Position numbers and translations under genes: made by a program. Positions 10,470-25,630 of a stretch of 64,000 bases of DNA are shown here, one piece after another. The DNA is from Pampus argenteus (taxonomy: Eukaryota; Chordata; Actinopteri; Scombriformes; Stromateidae): positions 9,040,001-9,104,000 of the forward strand of contig CM072863.1 in assembly GCA_036937835.1 (NCBI GenBank). The letters run 5' to 3'. Each line of letters opens with the position of its first letter. Positions within the stretch are counted from its first letter, which is position 1. The notes under the pieces were generated by a model. It was not told the origin of the DNA, searched no databases, and saw only the letters and a program-made list of their open reading frames with translations.

Positions 10470-13400
10470 AAGTGTCATTGTGCTATTAGGGCAGTTTTAG
10501 CACATTTATTCTTGTCAGTGCTCCACGGTGAGCTAAAAAATCAATATCCAGGAGACTGATATGAATGTTCAGGCTCTGTTCTGGAGCGGAAAAAGTGCAT
10601 CAGTGGAAATATAGAAAATAAGCTGTAGTAACAAACATGTCGTCTTGTTTACAGAAACCCGGTTAATTGCAAATCCCAGCATCATCATGTTTGATTCAAG
10701 GTTATGAAGGGATTCCGCTTTGTTTTTGCTCTACATCCTCGAGAGACCAAGCTTTGCGAAAAGTTAAAAACCAACAAGTAGCAACTAGATTCATTGTCAT
10801 TCTATTCTAACGAGTAGAGGTACGTGTGTCCTCCTTCAGTTTGCACTATCCAAAAAGACTGAGCTTGAAAAAGCAATAGTGACATCCGAGGACGTGAGAA
10901 TGAGGACTCCCCCGTTGGCGAGGACAAAGGTACACTTCCCAGAGAGTGACAATCCTGTAAACAAAGAGTATTGGTGGCCTTCTTACCAATGCCACGTGAA
11001 GAACACATTCAAAACATCTCACCTGTGATACCTGCGCTCTGTGACTGGTTCGAGCCAAAGGTTTGGCTGCAGGCTTTTTTGGGTGTTTTTATCATTTTGT
11101 GTAACAGTTTTGATATCCGGTCACCCAAAATTCTTAGTGTTATTTGTGAGTGAGGAGGAGAAACTTTTGGTCCCATCCATCTGGAGTCAGACCCGGTGTT
11201 ACCTGATCTGGGAGCAGCCTCGTTTTGTTTATTTTTGTCCTTTTGTCTTCTTCTTCTTCTGCCTGACACTGCTGTTTCTTAAGCAAGCATCTAAAGACAA
11301 GGAGAGCATGTGAGATTTGCTAAATGCTGCCTAAAAGAAAATTTGGGTGAACCAAAGTGCATGTTCATTTTTCCTCATAAATAAGAAAAGATACGGGGGA
11401 AAATGAGCACAGAATTGATGAGACGAATTGACATCTTATAGTATCAGAACATGAGAGGAAAACTTTGAATGATGCCTAATGAGACAAGGTGTAAAGGTGA
11501 AGCGCCAAGGTTTGAAAATCCTCTTTTTTTTATTGACAAATCCTCTTTCGAGAGTTACTGTACGTCAAAGACTGATACACTCATGCCTGAAGTGATGATG
11601 CTGTTCTTTTATACCATGGCCTTTAGATGGCACCTTGCATCGCTCTATTGTTTCTTAAAAAGGCAAATTACTACTTAGTTTCTAACTGTCATTTGTTATT
11701 AGAAAAGAGATGCCAGAGATTTACCAACAGTGTATTTATTAATTTTGAGAACTATTTTTTTGTGTTTTTTTTTTTTTTGGGGATTGTTCTTTTTCTTCAC
11801 TAAACGTGGACAGGGGTCAGAATCTATAACTACATCAGTGAAACTGTTAAAAAAAGTTTTTTGTGTAGTTATGTGTTCAGTAACTTGGCTCACGGTAGGA
11901 TTTGTTACCGTTGACAGAGTTATAGTTGAGCTGAAGATCGTATTTATTGTATTAGCACAGACATTTATCTTGCCTGCTTCACCCAAAAAACCACTTGTGT
12001 GAGTCTTCTGATCAGATTTAATTTAACTTGATGCATCATGAGGATTTTTTTTTTATTTTTTTATTATTATTTATAATGTTTACATATTAAAATGTCTGTG
12101 GAAACAACACTTTCATTACCAAAACATTTGAACTACTTTGAGAGCAGAATAGGTAAAAGGAGGAAGTCACAGGTTCAGTCTACATTACTGTTAAGTGTCC
12201 TTTTAATACATCCCTGTTCAGACACTCATTATAAAAACTACATGTATTTAAGCAAAGGTTATAGTTAGTATATAATCAAACACAATTTATTTTGACCAGG
12301 TGTTGCTGTGTTCTTCAGCAGTTTTCTTTAAGTGCTCCACTAAATGTTGTACTGTAACATCTTCACCCACAGAACTCATGTTTCATGTTTACTCTGTGAT
12401 GTGAATATAATTTGGTGTCTGTTTTTTTGTCTTTAAAAGAGTCAAACACAATAGTTGCTGCCTGTGTCATGAAGTCTTCATGTGATGTTTTTTTTTTCCA
12501 TATTGGTACACTTCATTACGGTCATTACGGTTGCCACATGGATTCCAAGAACAAATGTTTTTAAGAGGATGAGGAAGACAAAGAAGCAAATTAAAGCAAG
12601 AAAAATCTTTAGATGTGAAATGCTAAAATAGATGAACTGATAGGATGAAAAGTATGCTTATGGAAAACAAAGGTTTGTCTTCACACGAGAAACATCTGCT
12701 AACTAGAAATGGATGTAGATACTGTTGAGTTGAGTCATCACAGAGGTTGGAAAATACAACATTTACAAACAATGTAAACTGCTGAAAGATGTTCTTGTCC
12801 CTTCAGTTGGATGTCTGAGCAGAAACGTTGTAAATGCAAAGTTTGACATCATCTGTTTAGTTTCTCTGTGATCTATTGTGGTCAAAGATGTAGTAGGAGA
12901 AAGCTTGCATTCAGCAGTAAAACCTAAAAAAAAATGCATAGCCTATTCATAGAGTCTGGAATTTGGGGGGGATTTCTACACCAGCCTCTACTCATCAGAG
13001 TCCCACACAGACAGCTTCACTTCAGTTTTTCAGAACTCACATGAGAGCCCCATTACTTCTGGATATGTGCTGTGATTCTATGGACAGGAGCAACTTGCCT
13101 CCCTCTTCATCTGACACGTCATTTCCTCGATACTGAAACAAGACCTTGAATGCAAAGCAGTACAGGCAGGATCAGACAGACAATTGGACCCACAGAGAGA
13201 CCAGAGACTGATGGGTGTAGAGAGCCGGTTTATTAGAAGATCAGGTTTTGTTACACAAAATGCAGTCAGCTGAGGAAAAGATACAAAAAGAGGATCAGAA
13301 ATGCAGTCCAAAAAAACAGGAGAAAGTCAAAAACCAACAATAGCGTTGATAGGCAAAAATACCAGACATTAGGCAAGGAAGGGTGGAAGAAAAAACTGAC

Positions 13401-13684
13401 ATGAGAGTAAAATGCTTGCGTAAACCGTGCTGATACATCCCCACCAACTGGGCGTGGTTGGGATTACTATAAAGTGGACAATGTGCAGTAAATACCCCCC
13501 CACTACTGTGCTTGACAGGGTGGAGTTACAGTATCTGTTCTCCACCGTGGAGTACTTTGGTTTGGTTTGAGCTTGATAGACGAGGACTAGCACTTGAACC
13601 TCTACAAGCATCCATATGCATCCACACACAAACAAATTTTCTCTATTTACAACAATCTAAATGATCTTTTTTTTTTTTGACACT
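10470..13684. other. Convergent intergenic region / possible long b4galnt1 3' UTR
   Basis: No protein family recognised on either strand. The reading frames are short and A/T-biased, and several T-runs are present. This may include an extended 3' UTR of b4galnt1, because the next gene is transcribed toward it. No orthologue of SLC26A10, which sits here in human, is visible. Confidence 0.5.
13100..13450. repeat. Possible dispersed repeat remnant
   Basis: The segment with GGCAGGATCAGACAGA, GAGACCAGAGACTGATGGGT, AGAGAGCCGGTTTATTAGA and repeated GGATCAGAAATGCAGTCC-like words resembles an interspersed repeat I associate with percomorph genomes. Ends and family are uncertain. Confidence 0.35.
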
Positions 13685-13690
13685 TTTATT
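13685..13690 (-). terminator. arhgef25: arhgef25 candidate polyadenylation signal
   Basis: TTTATT on the plus strand reads AATAAA on the gene's strand, about 2.06 kb after the stop at 15749. The interval 13691-15748 has no coding family on either strand and is best read as 3' UTR. A genomic A-run directly follows, which could also mimic a cDNA end, so the call is tentative. Confidence 0.4.
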
Positions 13691-14336
13691 TATTCACTGA
13701 CAGCAATGCTTGTACATATTCATTTTGAGCCTCAACAAGTGTACAAATGTAAATTTACAGCATATTTATGAGGTCAGTAAAGGTTAGCTTGGTGTCTATG
13801 TTGAGCACAGCACAGAGCGAAGCACATATAAAGTGTTTAGGAGAGCAGAAATGTTAAAAATGATGTAGGTGAAGTTGTCAATAGAGGCAGTGTTGGGTCT
13901 TTAGGAGTTTCAGAGATACAGATCGCTCCCAACCAAAACAAGCAGCTATTGTATGATGCTTGCTGCAGTGAGGGGAGTTTGAACGGGATCCTGGGAATCC
14001 TTGAAGCACTGAGGTGCTGCAGGCCTCCGTGTGGGAGGTCACTGACAAGAGTTTTCTGTTTCCTGACTTTAATACTTTAACCTAATTAATATAATATTTA
14101 ATTACTTTGGTTTGAGAATACTTCAACCAGGCAGTTTAAAAATATTTTGTTTTGTTTTTTTTCTGTTATTTCCACAGCTGAAAATAACAACTCATCTGTA
14201 TTCTTTTATATTAAATTTGTTTACAAATATAAATATTAACAATATAAAAACGTTGATATTGCTAAACTTAAAAGTTTCAAATTGACAATGTGTTGTCATT
14301 AATTCATAATTATGAACATGAGTGTCTGTATCCTAT

Positions 14337-14350
14337 CCACTAGATGGCGC
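14337..14350 (+). promoter_or_regulatory. CTCF core motif match
   Basis: CCACTAGATGGCGC fits the vertebrate CTCF core CCASYAGRKGGCRS at every position. It lies between the convergent b4galnt1 and arhgef25 genes, inside the probable arhgef25 3' UTR. Similar words also occur inside fish transposable elements, so occupancy is only a possibility. Confidence 0.4.
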
Positions 14351-15748
14351 TGTATACCAACAGGTTCTCTGTTTTGAGAGCTTTAGTACAAAAGTCAGAT
14401 TTGATGCCACCTTTTGTCAATTTTTGAGATCTCCATGAAAAAAAACCCATTGACCAAAACCACTGAGACTTGACTTCTACAAGTAAACATACACATTTCA
14501 GTGTAAAAATCTCCTACTTAATTAAGACACTGAGTGGAGGCAAAGAAAGCCATGAGTACACAGTGCATATTATAACACACACATTTATCTACAAGTTTAG
14601 ACCAGCATCTTTTCACTGAAGCATCATGGATTTGTAGTGTAAAGGATTTTAAGTAAAATGTACTAAATCTAATTGCAACAGACAGTTTAATGGTTTCCAT
14701 TAGGAAGTTTTCATATAGTTTGACGCTCGTAAGTAGTAGTAAATGCATGATCAGATTTCACGGGTCTATTTATATTCATAATACGCGTAACAAAAAAAAA
14801 GACATGCTGCATAGAGTAGCTCTGCAATGAGTAGAGTTTCTTAGAAAAATGATGACCAACATTTGGACAGCATTTCTCTTTAATTCTGTGTGTGTATCAG
14901 CACATCACAATACCACAGAGTGACACTGAAATGATCCCACATAGGATTATTTACATTCAAGATGACAGTTACAGATGAGCACCTCTGTTTTATCTTTGTT
15001 CCCTTTTTCCTCTTTCTGCTTGATTATGACGTGTGCTTTGTGTGGGTTTGCTAATGTGTTTTGTTCAGATAACACTATAACAATGGCTTGGGTTAAAATA
15101 GCCCACCAAAGGGAAAACATGGCTATTTGCAAATATGCAGGGTATGTACAGACATACACAACTCGTATAGATTCAGATCCCACAATGAAGCTGGACTGTG
15201 TGACTGCAGCACTCAGTGAACTCAAGGACATATTTAAGTAATTTAAGGACACAGAGTATGACCGTAAGGGATTTGTGCTCCCAGCTCTCTGGGGGAATAA
15301 AGTGGAACTGGTCCTCTATGAAAAATATTATGCATTTACAAAAATATCCATCAAGGAATTCTTTAGTGGAAAAAGTAAGAAATCTATACATATACAATAT
15401 GAAATACAGTCTCTGCAGTGCTTAAAATCCATATTTTCATACATTTTCATCTCCACCCTGTCATCACCATCTGTAGGCATGTGTATATGCAGCATATGCA
15501 CACACACACATACAAACACAAATTGACACAATCAAACCAATATGATTATACAACATGAAATCCAGATTAGCCTGCATAGTGGTATTCGAAAGAGATTCAA
15601 AAGGAAATCTAGGACAATATGTGAAGACAGAGACACTGAGGCCTTGATGACTTCTGTACAGGAGTGAAACAAACAATGCTGGAGAGTATGCAGACTCGAC
15701 TGAGGCACTCCGACACCAGAAGGGGAAAGTGAGTTCACTCAGCAGTGA

Positions 15749-18700
15749 TTACTGCTTACTCTGCTGGAAACTGCCAGTCACACCCTGAGAGGACAAAAAT
15801 TAATGTATTAATTATATGACTCAAAATGGTATAAAGTACAAATTCTCTCATCGTCTTTCTGGCTCTCTGACATTAAAATGTAAATCAGAAACAGACATTA
15901 AGAGAGAAAATGCTGCTCCCGTAAAGATTAACACCTAAGATTTTAGGTGCTACTGTGCAGGTAGAACAGGATGGAAAAGATGCAGATCCAAAAACACAAA
16001 GAGGGAAAACAAGAGGACGAGAGCTGCTGTGGAATCAGGCCAGATAACCACATCTAATAAGAGTGCTGTGATCAAGCCACTTCCTGCTCACGGTGGAAGT
16101 CTGAGTGAATAAGATAAAACAGCAGGTCAAGTGGTTTTCCATAAATTGGACGACTAAATGAAACTGGCAACAGATAAGGTTGTGCAGGTTTGTAAATCTA
16201 TGCAGAAACAACAACAGGATATTTGACAAAAGGCAACCATAGAGTCATTTCCCCTCATCATCAGCGATCATGACAACGCCAGGCTGCTGCCAGAGCAATA
16301 ACAGCTATTTAAAGGTATTTTAGTGAATTTAGTTGTACTCACAAAAACTGGCCAGATATTGTTGCTGTTTCTACTTACAGGAAGAATCTAAGTATTTGTT
16401 TTTACAGCTGTAAAAAGGCGAGACTGATGTACCTGCATGCTGTGCTGGCTGCAGGGTGGCAGGCCATTGGGCGTCCCGTGGCCCTGTCTCACCTCGGGGC
16501 ACAAACTAAGCTGCTGATTTGAGGAAAGTCGAAGGCAAGTTTCCTGATGTGTCACGGCACAAGGGCTAGAAACCTTAAGATATAAAAGAGAAATCAAAGA
16601 CAGTGTGAATGTTTATGATGACAGAGAAAAGTATGGATGATCTAAGTGTAAGGGAGTGTTGATATAAACTGACCACTTTTGAGGCCGGGCTGTGTCGGGG
16701 TGGATGTAGCGAGGGCAGGGAGGTGTTGTAAGACAGCAGACAGGGCTGCTGACGTCGGTCCATGGATGCCGAGGAGTGAGGTCGCAGGCCAGTTGGAGAC
16801 TTCATGATCCTGCCCAGGCTGTTTGACTTGCTTTCCCTGCGTTGGTACTCTATTGGAGATTGAAGAGCTACAGTGTACAGGAAGAAATGTCAAATTACTC
16901 AGATGCACCACACCCAACTCTTAAATCTGTAGTTTTATTGAGGAAACGTTAAGCTCTGGTACCATTAAGGAAGTTCCTCTGCGTCTCTAAGATTTGAACC
17001 ACATCTTCGAGCCAAGCCTGCTGTATTTCTGGAGATGATGCCTGCATGATGAAGCGCGTTACACTGCTGTCAGTCCCACGGGAGGTCAGAACCAGACAGC
17101 ATGGATCTTCCTCCGCATGCTCCTCCACGCCCAAGCAGCTGACCTGCAGAGCACGCAGCAGTCGTGTTGGACATTAGTAAAAGCACAAAACAACAACAAC
17201 AACAAATATCATTCAAACATAGTAATACTCTTACCTTTATACTGTTTTTAAATATGTACCCTGGCAAAGAGAAGCCTTTTTTCTTATCTATTGGCTCGCT
17301 GAAGATGACCAGTTGCTCAAACAGGAAGACCCGCCTCTCCTTGGCTCTGGACGGGAAGCCGCCTTCCTGCTCGCTGACAGAGAAGGTATCCTGTTGGAGC
17401 AGCTTCCCCTGAGCTGTGATTTTCCCCTGAAACAATATGTTTGTCACAAACATTGTGATAGTCAGCAAATCACCCGACCTGTATGCGTTTCCTCTGTGAT
17501 GACAGACACAAAAAAATCTCACCTCAAAGCCTTGGAGCCTGCCCACATTCATCATATCATTGCAGCGTTTAGGCACAAAACACATCACCTCCACCGCCCT
17601 CTGAAAGGAGGAAAGTGAATGGATGAAGCTCACTAATTCAAATTCAGATTCAGAACACTATTTTATATGGGTTTATGCCTTCTGTAATGAGCTCGTACCT
17701 GCAGCTCCTCAACATCCTTTCCTGCTTTGCTGTAGTACTTCAGGAAGTCCTGCGGGTGCCAAAGAGAAGTTTATTTAGAGATTTTTAATAAGAAGAAGCA
17801 TTACCCTTTGGACTTTTATCATTGTGTACCCAACACTTACTACGTGTGCAAGTATATGTGTACACATACTGTATATAGATGTTTACTTTTATATTTGCCA
17901 TTTACCTTGTTATAGGTGACCACATTTATGTTTTTTTCTGTTTTATAATAACTCAAAATCTGAACAGCAACATGTGAAGTTAAGTTAAACAGCAAACCTT
18001 CAGCAGTAGCTGATATTTCATGATCCGCTGAACAGGTTTGATGAGCAGGTCATTGAGCTGCAGCCTGTGACCCAACTGCTGCCTGAGATCCTGTCAGGTG
18101 ACAGAAAAGAGAGAAAAAGTGAAAAAGTGTTTTAGCAAATTCAAAGCATCATGTGTGATAGGACAAGGCGAATGTCCTACTGTGGTGATAAAGTTATCAT
18201 AGAGTTAAGCTCTCACCTCAAAGAAGCTCTCAATGTACTCAGAGACGATGTGCTCTGACTTGGGTTTGTTCTGACAGTAAACAACATACATGTGAAGTCG
18301 TCGCTCCTAGAAATTTAAGATGGAAAGAGAGTCATGTTATTGCAAATGATGATGTGTGTGTGTGTGAGTGAGAGAGAGAGAGAGGGAGAGAGAGAGAGAG
18401 AGACAGACAAATAAGGAATTAAACTTGTGAGCTAAATGATTTATTTTGCTGTGCTTTAATTTGGTTTTGGCTGCAACACGCTGATGAAGGAGGAAGGAGG
18501 AAGAATAAGATGCACCCAATCAAAACAATAATTTCTTCTCCTGCTAACTCATCTATTATTCTGTTTTAACTTTGTTTAGTTATAGAGATCTGTTTTCATT
18601 TTAACGTTACATAATCTGCTTTTTTAATGTTCAGTGTAAAACAGTAAAAAGGGTGAGGGTGAATACTTTTAACAGAGATCTGTAATTCCAGTTTATTTTC

Positions 18701-21700
18701 ACACACAACGTGGTCTCTGCGGAGCATCTTTTATACCTATGGTTGCACCTGCAGACAACTGATCTGCAAGATGGAGAAACATCTGGATGGCAGAGGGCCA
18801 AAGGCTTTACACAAAGCCAGAGCTCTCTGTGAGACGGCTGCAACCTTCAGACAAACATGCTCACTCAAAAGGGACAAAAAAAGAAACTTCTCATTATTGA
18901 CTGATCTATAGACTCACATGTTTGATGAAGAGCTGAGCCAAGCTGTCTGGATCACCCACACATTTCTCCAGCTCACCCAGGAAATAGCTGTGTGACACGA
19001 AGCGGAGAAAGGTCAGGCAAAAACAGTCATCCACCCAAATAAACACAAACACAAAAAAAAACACACACTCAGAGGCAGGAAACAAACAGCCAGTAAACAG
19101 GGGTATGTGACACAAGCTGGACCGTCATTAAAAAAAAAAGTGATACAAATTCTTCAAATTCAAGTGAGAGGTGGAAAAATAAAGAAGGGACATTTTTGAC
19201 TCACTCCTTATGCCAGTCGTAGATCTGGTGGATGTTTCCAAACACAATCCTGTCCTTCCCCTTCATATCCTCTGGAACTCCCTGATTGGCCATGGACACC
19301 ATGTAGCCCTGCACATACACAATAATGGGGTCTCTGTAAATTATGATTTGGAACTATATAAATAAAATTGATTGGACAAACACACACACACACACACATC
19401 TAGCATATTCAAAGGTTGCTCGTTTCTAAATTAAAAAAGACAACTTTCAGTTAAGACATGAATGTTGTAATGCAATAAGCTTTGAAGCGAGACACACACC
19501 TGCACTATGAGTCCAAGATCTTCCACATACAACCTTTCAGTCTCTATTAGCTCCGTCAGCACGTATCTGAGAGAGAGAGAGAGAAAAAACAACAAATAAA
19601 AAAAAAACACTACTCTAAAGTCTAAGACACGTGGCATCTTCTCATCTAACTTACAGAAAGAAAGCAAATAAAAGCATTTCCTAAAATGCAGGACTATTCC
19701 TTTAATGTAGTCAACACCTACATGCTCTTCTCTAAGGCAATGTTTCTCTCCTCTTCGCTGTCCACTGTAGCAGACCACTGGCTCCCTGAATCATCAGTCA
19801 CAGTACAGCTGTCGTCACCTTGGAGAGTGTTTATGCTGGATTTGTGGCTCTAAAAAAAGTGAAAAAGCAAAGTACAGCTTTTGGTAAGAAACATCATAAC
19901 ACACTGTATAGGACATATCTTCATTTTATGCTACTTTCAACTCCACTACAGTTCAGAGAGAAATATAATACTTCTTACTCCACTTTTTGACTTTTACAAA
20001 CTTTTTGGCGTATGGCTTCTCACAATGAGCAGTGTCTAGTCTGTTTTTTTCTTCTTTGTGACCCAAATGCTACTAAAGCATTGATGCACCAATACTAACA
20101 ATCATATAATATAATAATATAACAAATATATAATAATGCCTCAGTCACAGGAGCCATTTTCCATCTGTGGAAAAATTAGTAGACAAACTGGGTTGCAGAC
20201 TCGTGTCTTATCCTGGAGAACTCATCAGTAGAACAATTTTGCTGATCCTCCTTTGGAAAGCTGTGCCACGGTAAATCCCTGGGTAACCTGAGAGTAATAA
20301 GCACTTTTTAATGTCTCTCTTTACTGCTGAGGAGATTTGTGGAGTAAAGACATTTAGAAAAGTAGAATTGAGCCTCATGGATGAAGGTGAATAAAGAGCA
20401 ACATTTGTACAATTTTTCAACATTTGTAATTTGTAAAGTCATATAACAGAGCTTGGGGATAACTAAGGGGAGTTGTTCTATCACTCCTCGCCTAAAAGCA
20501 GTATAATCTAATGTGAATTTGACTGTAATCCTCTTGACATACTGTAGTCTCACCACGTTTTGTTCTCTGCCTCAGTGCTCTAGATGATAATCCTTCTGTG
20601 TGAGTCAGTTTGTAGGTCAAATATGCACTTTCTGTTGAGTTTTTTGTTGTTGAGGGACAATGGTTTTTTTTGCTTTCTCTCTTTCTGTCTCTCAGTGTCA
20701 GACATCCTGACTATGACAGCCATCTGAGGTTGATTTAAAGTCCATTTCCACTCTCTGATCCACTATTCAGGAGCAATTAAAACTGCAGGACTTAACTTGG
20801 TTGCTTCTCTAAATGTTCCCCTTTCAACAGATAAAAGTCTGTTAGCTCCCCTGAAAAGGGAATTAAAGGAATGCAGTAGTTTGGCATTTTGGAAAATTTG
20901 CCTTTTTGTGAAGAAAATTGATGTTATTCTTTGTGGCAAATATGTAGCTGGAGCCAACAGCTGATTAAATTAGTTTAGCACACAGTCTAGAAACAGTAAA
21001 AACGGCTAGACTGCCTCTCTCAAAGGTTAGAAAGTATACCAGCACATAAAGCTCATTAATTAACACTTATTTTGTTTGTTTGTTTGTTGTGTAGAGTGGA
21101 CAAGAACAAGATACAATATGTTTAGAGAACCTCAGAGGTGCAGGAGCACAGATTTCCGTACCTTTAAAACAAAACCAGGCTACCTGTTTCCCCTGTTTCC
21201 AGTCTTTCTGCTAAACAGGCTGTTTCATATTTAGCATACAGATAAGCGAAAGAGTAAGTGTGTTTTCCAAAATGTTGAATGATTCTTTGAAAGACACAAT
21301 GGGGTCTTCTACTTACCCTGACACAGCCAGGAAAGAACAAAGAGTTAAAGAGCCAAAGGAAACATAAAGCTGCAGGTGTCTACAGAATAATATTGTCCCA
21401 AAGGACTAAGGCTGAAAATGAGGACATTTATCTTCCAGAACAATGTATTAGACAGGTTTCAACTCTCTATAAGATTCTTCTTATCTGTTATGTGAAGCTT
21501 ATGAAACCCGACACTGTCATCCTTGGAGGAGTCCTGTCCAACATCCACAGGCCTGTTTCTCACCTTGCCTGTAGGCCCTATCTTCTAATTTTGGCTCACC
21601 CCCAACCCTGACCCCGTTTCAGCCTGTTTAAAGGCTGCTTGGCTAGTTGATTACTTCCAGATGTTGTCTAGAAGAGCCCACAGGATTGATTCCACTCTAC

Positions 21701-24700
21701 AAGGCCTTTCAGAGGATACTCAGTACAGTGTAGGGTTACAAGCAAAAAAAACGGTATGTGCCTGTGTTAGTATGTTAGCATGCTCACGATACAAGCAGTG
21801 AAATGTGAAAACATTAATGTGACATATAATATATGCAACTATTTATTTAGCACGATTGGTTGAAGTTAGACGATGTGCATATAAGAGGCCTTCCTCATGT
21901 TAATACAACTGAACAGTATGTATGTATGTATGTATGTATGTGTGTGCATGCTTGTAATTCATAGTTCATTTTTGTGTTTCAGTCATTTACACATCATCCG
22001 GTCATGACAGCTGGGTCTGTTGATAAGAGAGGCTTCACTGAAAGAGTTAAAACACTGCAAGGGGAGTGAAGAATTTAGTGTTGAGAGCACATTTGATGTT
22101 GCATAATTCAAATGATTTGCTTCTGTTTTTCCACTACTTTTGACAAGTCATCTAATTTATTCATATGTTGTCACCAGTAAAACGTACTGTACTATTTCCA
22201 ACAATGCATGTTTTATATTATTGCAACATTGCAACACGTCCAAAGTATACCCCCACATTGGGACCTCCACTGAAAAACTCTTTTGTTTGTTTTTAACTCG
22301 CAATCACTTTAAAATCAGTATCCTGTTTAGGTATTTACTGCACAAGAGTAGAAAAGAATATAGTACAGAATGGAGGCATTACTAGACTCTGTGTGTCTCT
22401 GCCTTGCAGGAGGTCAGTTAGGCAGCTCTGACCAGAGGGCTGTACAGGAGGAGATGCTGGACTCAGCACACTGTCTTTCCACACCTGTAGAATAAAAAAA
22501 AAAACAATGGGCATCAAAGACAAGCATAAAAAGTGTTTCCTCAGAAAAAATAAATGTATATATTAAATTGAAGTCTCTCAGACTCACCATGTCTCGGTCT
22601 CCAGAGGGGAGGATAGTGTAGTTGCTGTGTTGTTCCAGGGGCCTTGGCTGAGCTTCGCCGTGGGAAAGAAATGATGGTGGCTGCCTCTTGTCTGACCTGG
22701 ACATCTGCTTTTCCACTTTCCTGACTCCTCCTCTGGCATCAGAGCTCAGCTTGCGGACAGGATTGGTGAGCCATTTCTTCAGGGCACTGACCGGGTGCCG
22801 TGATCCTCCAGACGAAGTGTGTGAGCAGGGGCTGGAGCTGCCTGAGGCCTGGTGGGGAACAGAGCCCACTGATGCGGTAATGTTACCGTCACTGCCAGCC
22901 ACAGAGTACGACTCTGCTACAGAGACAGAGAGAGAGAGAGAGAGAGGGGGAAAAGGATTACAGGATAACAGCTAATTGTGGGGTATATCCTCTCATATGC
23001 TGCAGACAGATTTCTGCACAAAAATGTTGTTCAATTTCCTGTGTTGAGCCCAAAACTGTAACTTTAGCAGCTACTGTACCTACCAGTCCCAAATTATTAT
23101 AAACACAAGAACAGATCAGCTCTCACGAAAAAGGCCAAGGTGGAAATTACTTCATTTTGAAATGAAATTACTTCTGCACAAACATAGCAGAGTAGAACAT
23201 TAATGCTCGGGAGTTTTAATTGTTTTAGTTTAAAGAACAACAACCTGAAGTTCAAACCACCAATCTCTCAACTACAAGACGTGTAAAACAAGGCAACAAA
23301 AATCAAAAATCCCAGATTGAAGTCCTAGTATCTAAAGGAAGAGACAATGTGGAAGATTTAAAGTGCAACAACGATAACAGCACAATTTGACGTACGATAC
23401 TGCGCAAATGTTTGAGGCACTTTAGATGTTTAGATTCTTATCCACAATGCAATACCATCAGAAAGGCGTCTGATCAGTCCCAGATTTATTCTGCAGCATG
23501 CAGGAATGATCTCGAACATACAGCCAGAGTCATAAAAAAAACTATCAGCGACAAGAAGAACAAGGAGTCCTGTAACAGATGGTTTGTCCCCCAGAGACCC
23601 TGATCTCAACATCATGGAGTCAGTCTGGGATGACATGAAGAGACAGAAGCAGCTGAGACGCCACAGAAGAACTGTGACAAGTCCTCCAAGATACTGGAAA
23701 CAACCAACCCGCTTTACTTTTAGATCCTAAAACTTTTTCATGTTACTGGATTTTAACATGTTTGACTCTTTGACACAGTACATAAGAGCTGAATCTATTG
23801 TTCACATACTTGGCTCAGTTCTGTTTCCAAAACAAAAACATCTTTAAAACTTTATTATAAGGGAAGTTATTGTGCTGCTAACCAAAGTGGCTATCCACAC
23901 GCAAGTATCAATTAAGTTATTTATTCAATCATTTTATTAGTATTGTGAATATTATTTCAGTATAAGCAGCAATGCAGCAATGTTAAAAGACTCTATTACA
24001 AGTAAAATTGTTTTACTGGTTCTTTTTTTTTATGGCGCTTGGCCTATGCCTTTATTGGTAAGTTATTGGCATAGAGGCAAATAGGAAACAAGGGGGGAGA
24101 GAGATGGGTATGACATGAAACAAAGGACCCTTGCTGGACTTAAACCAGGGAGGTTGTGGATATCCGACATGTGCAGTAACCATTCGACTAGTGGGGCACG
24201 CCTAGAGTTTTAAAATTACCTTAAAGGACAGAACTTGTGCAGAGTCCCATTCAGTTATCTTTAATGATGTATTAAAATATAACAAGCATTTAACGTTGTA
24301 GCTGTTGACTGTGGTGCTTTTTTTTAAATCTGCAAAATACATTATTTGTGAAATGTGGTCTAACATGGCAAATCAAAATTGTACTCAAAGTAAGTACAGT
24401 AGCTGCTTCTCACTGTTTTTTTTATTTGTTTCTTTCTCCATTGAACCCCATTAAAAGCTGCTGGGTTATAATATCAGATGGTTAAGATGGTTAAACGTTT
24501 GTAAGCACTGAGTTTTCACATATAATTTAATTATTGAATGAAGTATTTAATAGATACAAACTGGAGTGATTTTTCCAGTCCTCTGTTTGGCCTAAAGTCA
24601 GTCAGAACTGAGCTCATCATGTCTGTACTGAACTGCCCGTTTATGCCACAGCTGGATTTTGTTTCCAGCTTTAAGTCTTTTGAATATGGAAACTGGTACC

Positions 24701-25599
24701 TAATCCTCAACCACACTGTTTTAATCAAGCACCCTAACATTAACGTTTAACTCTATTCTGCTGATTGTAGCCCCATTTTGTTGTTTTGGACTCTTCCCAG
24801 AAGCCACTATTCCCTGTCAGCACATTTATGTAAGCTATAATCATAATAACAAGCTTTCAAGAAGCCAGTGAGAATCTGGGTCAGGCATTTGCCAAAAACT
24901 GCCTGATACAGCCATTAAACAACACACCATATTGACATTAAATTATAGTTATGTGTTAAATAATGTATTTTTCCTTTTATTTCATCATGCAGCTCAGGGG
25001 AAAGTGTCGTCCAGCAAAAAAGCAGTATATCATATATCCAGTTTATTGTCATTGTCATCTTGTTTGTAATGGTTGTATTTAAATACTTGCACACTCATCA
25101 TGTTACTATGCCGATACTTTGATCAGACTGTGAGGCAAATAACCAAAACAATCAAATAAGACACTAATAAAACAAATTAAATGACTGAAACTCATTTCTG
25201 TAATAAGATGATTTAGAGGAGTGGGGGTGGGGAGGTTGAGCCAGGGGACATTTGGAATAGTTTGCTTATTTTCCAAATGAATCTTATCAAAACTCATGCT
25301 AACCAAAAACAATAAACCAGTTTAGGGAAGAAAAATAATTTTCGAAAAATGTGAAACATGGAATTTAAAAGATAAACGATAAATAAATGATGGAGAAGGA
25401 GAGAAAGGTGAAAGTAACACAGCTGCAAGATGTTATTCGTTGCTAGTCTACAGCAATGCTAATTATTAAAGCTAAATGCTAAAGTCAGTATGCTAGCATC
25501 CTCACGAATAAAAAATCTGTTTTAGTGTGAGTGTTAGCATGCTAACATTTGCTAAACACAAAGTATAGGGCTGTTGGTGCAAACATTCAGATGCCCCCA

Positions 25600-25630
<31 letters not shown>

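Noticed and set aside
11041..11070. GGTTCGAGCC word resembling a tRNA T-arm
   Set aside because: No matching acceptor, D-arm or anticodon stems can be formed around it.
14947..15676. Several overlapping frames of 70-100 codons on both strands
   Set aside because: They lie in the probable arhgef25 3' UTR, overlap one another on both strands, and show no protein-like motifs.
10354..15748. Search for an SLC26A10-like gene expected from human order
   Set aside because: No anion-transporter exon or membrane-helix series is present on either strand.
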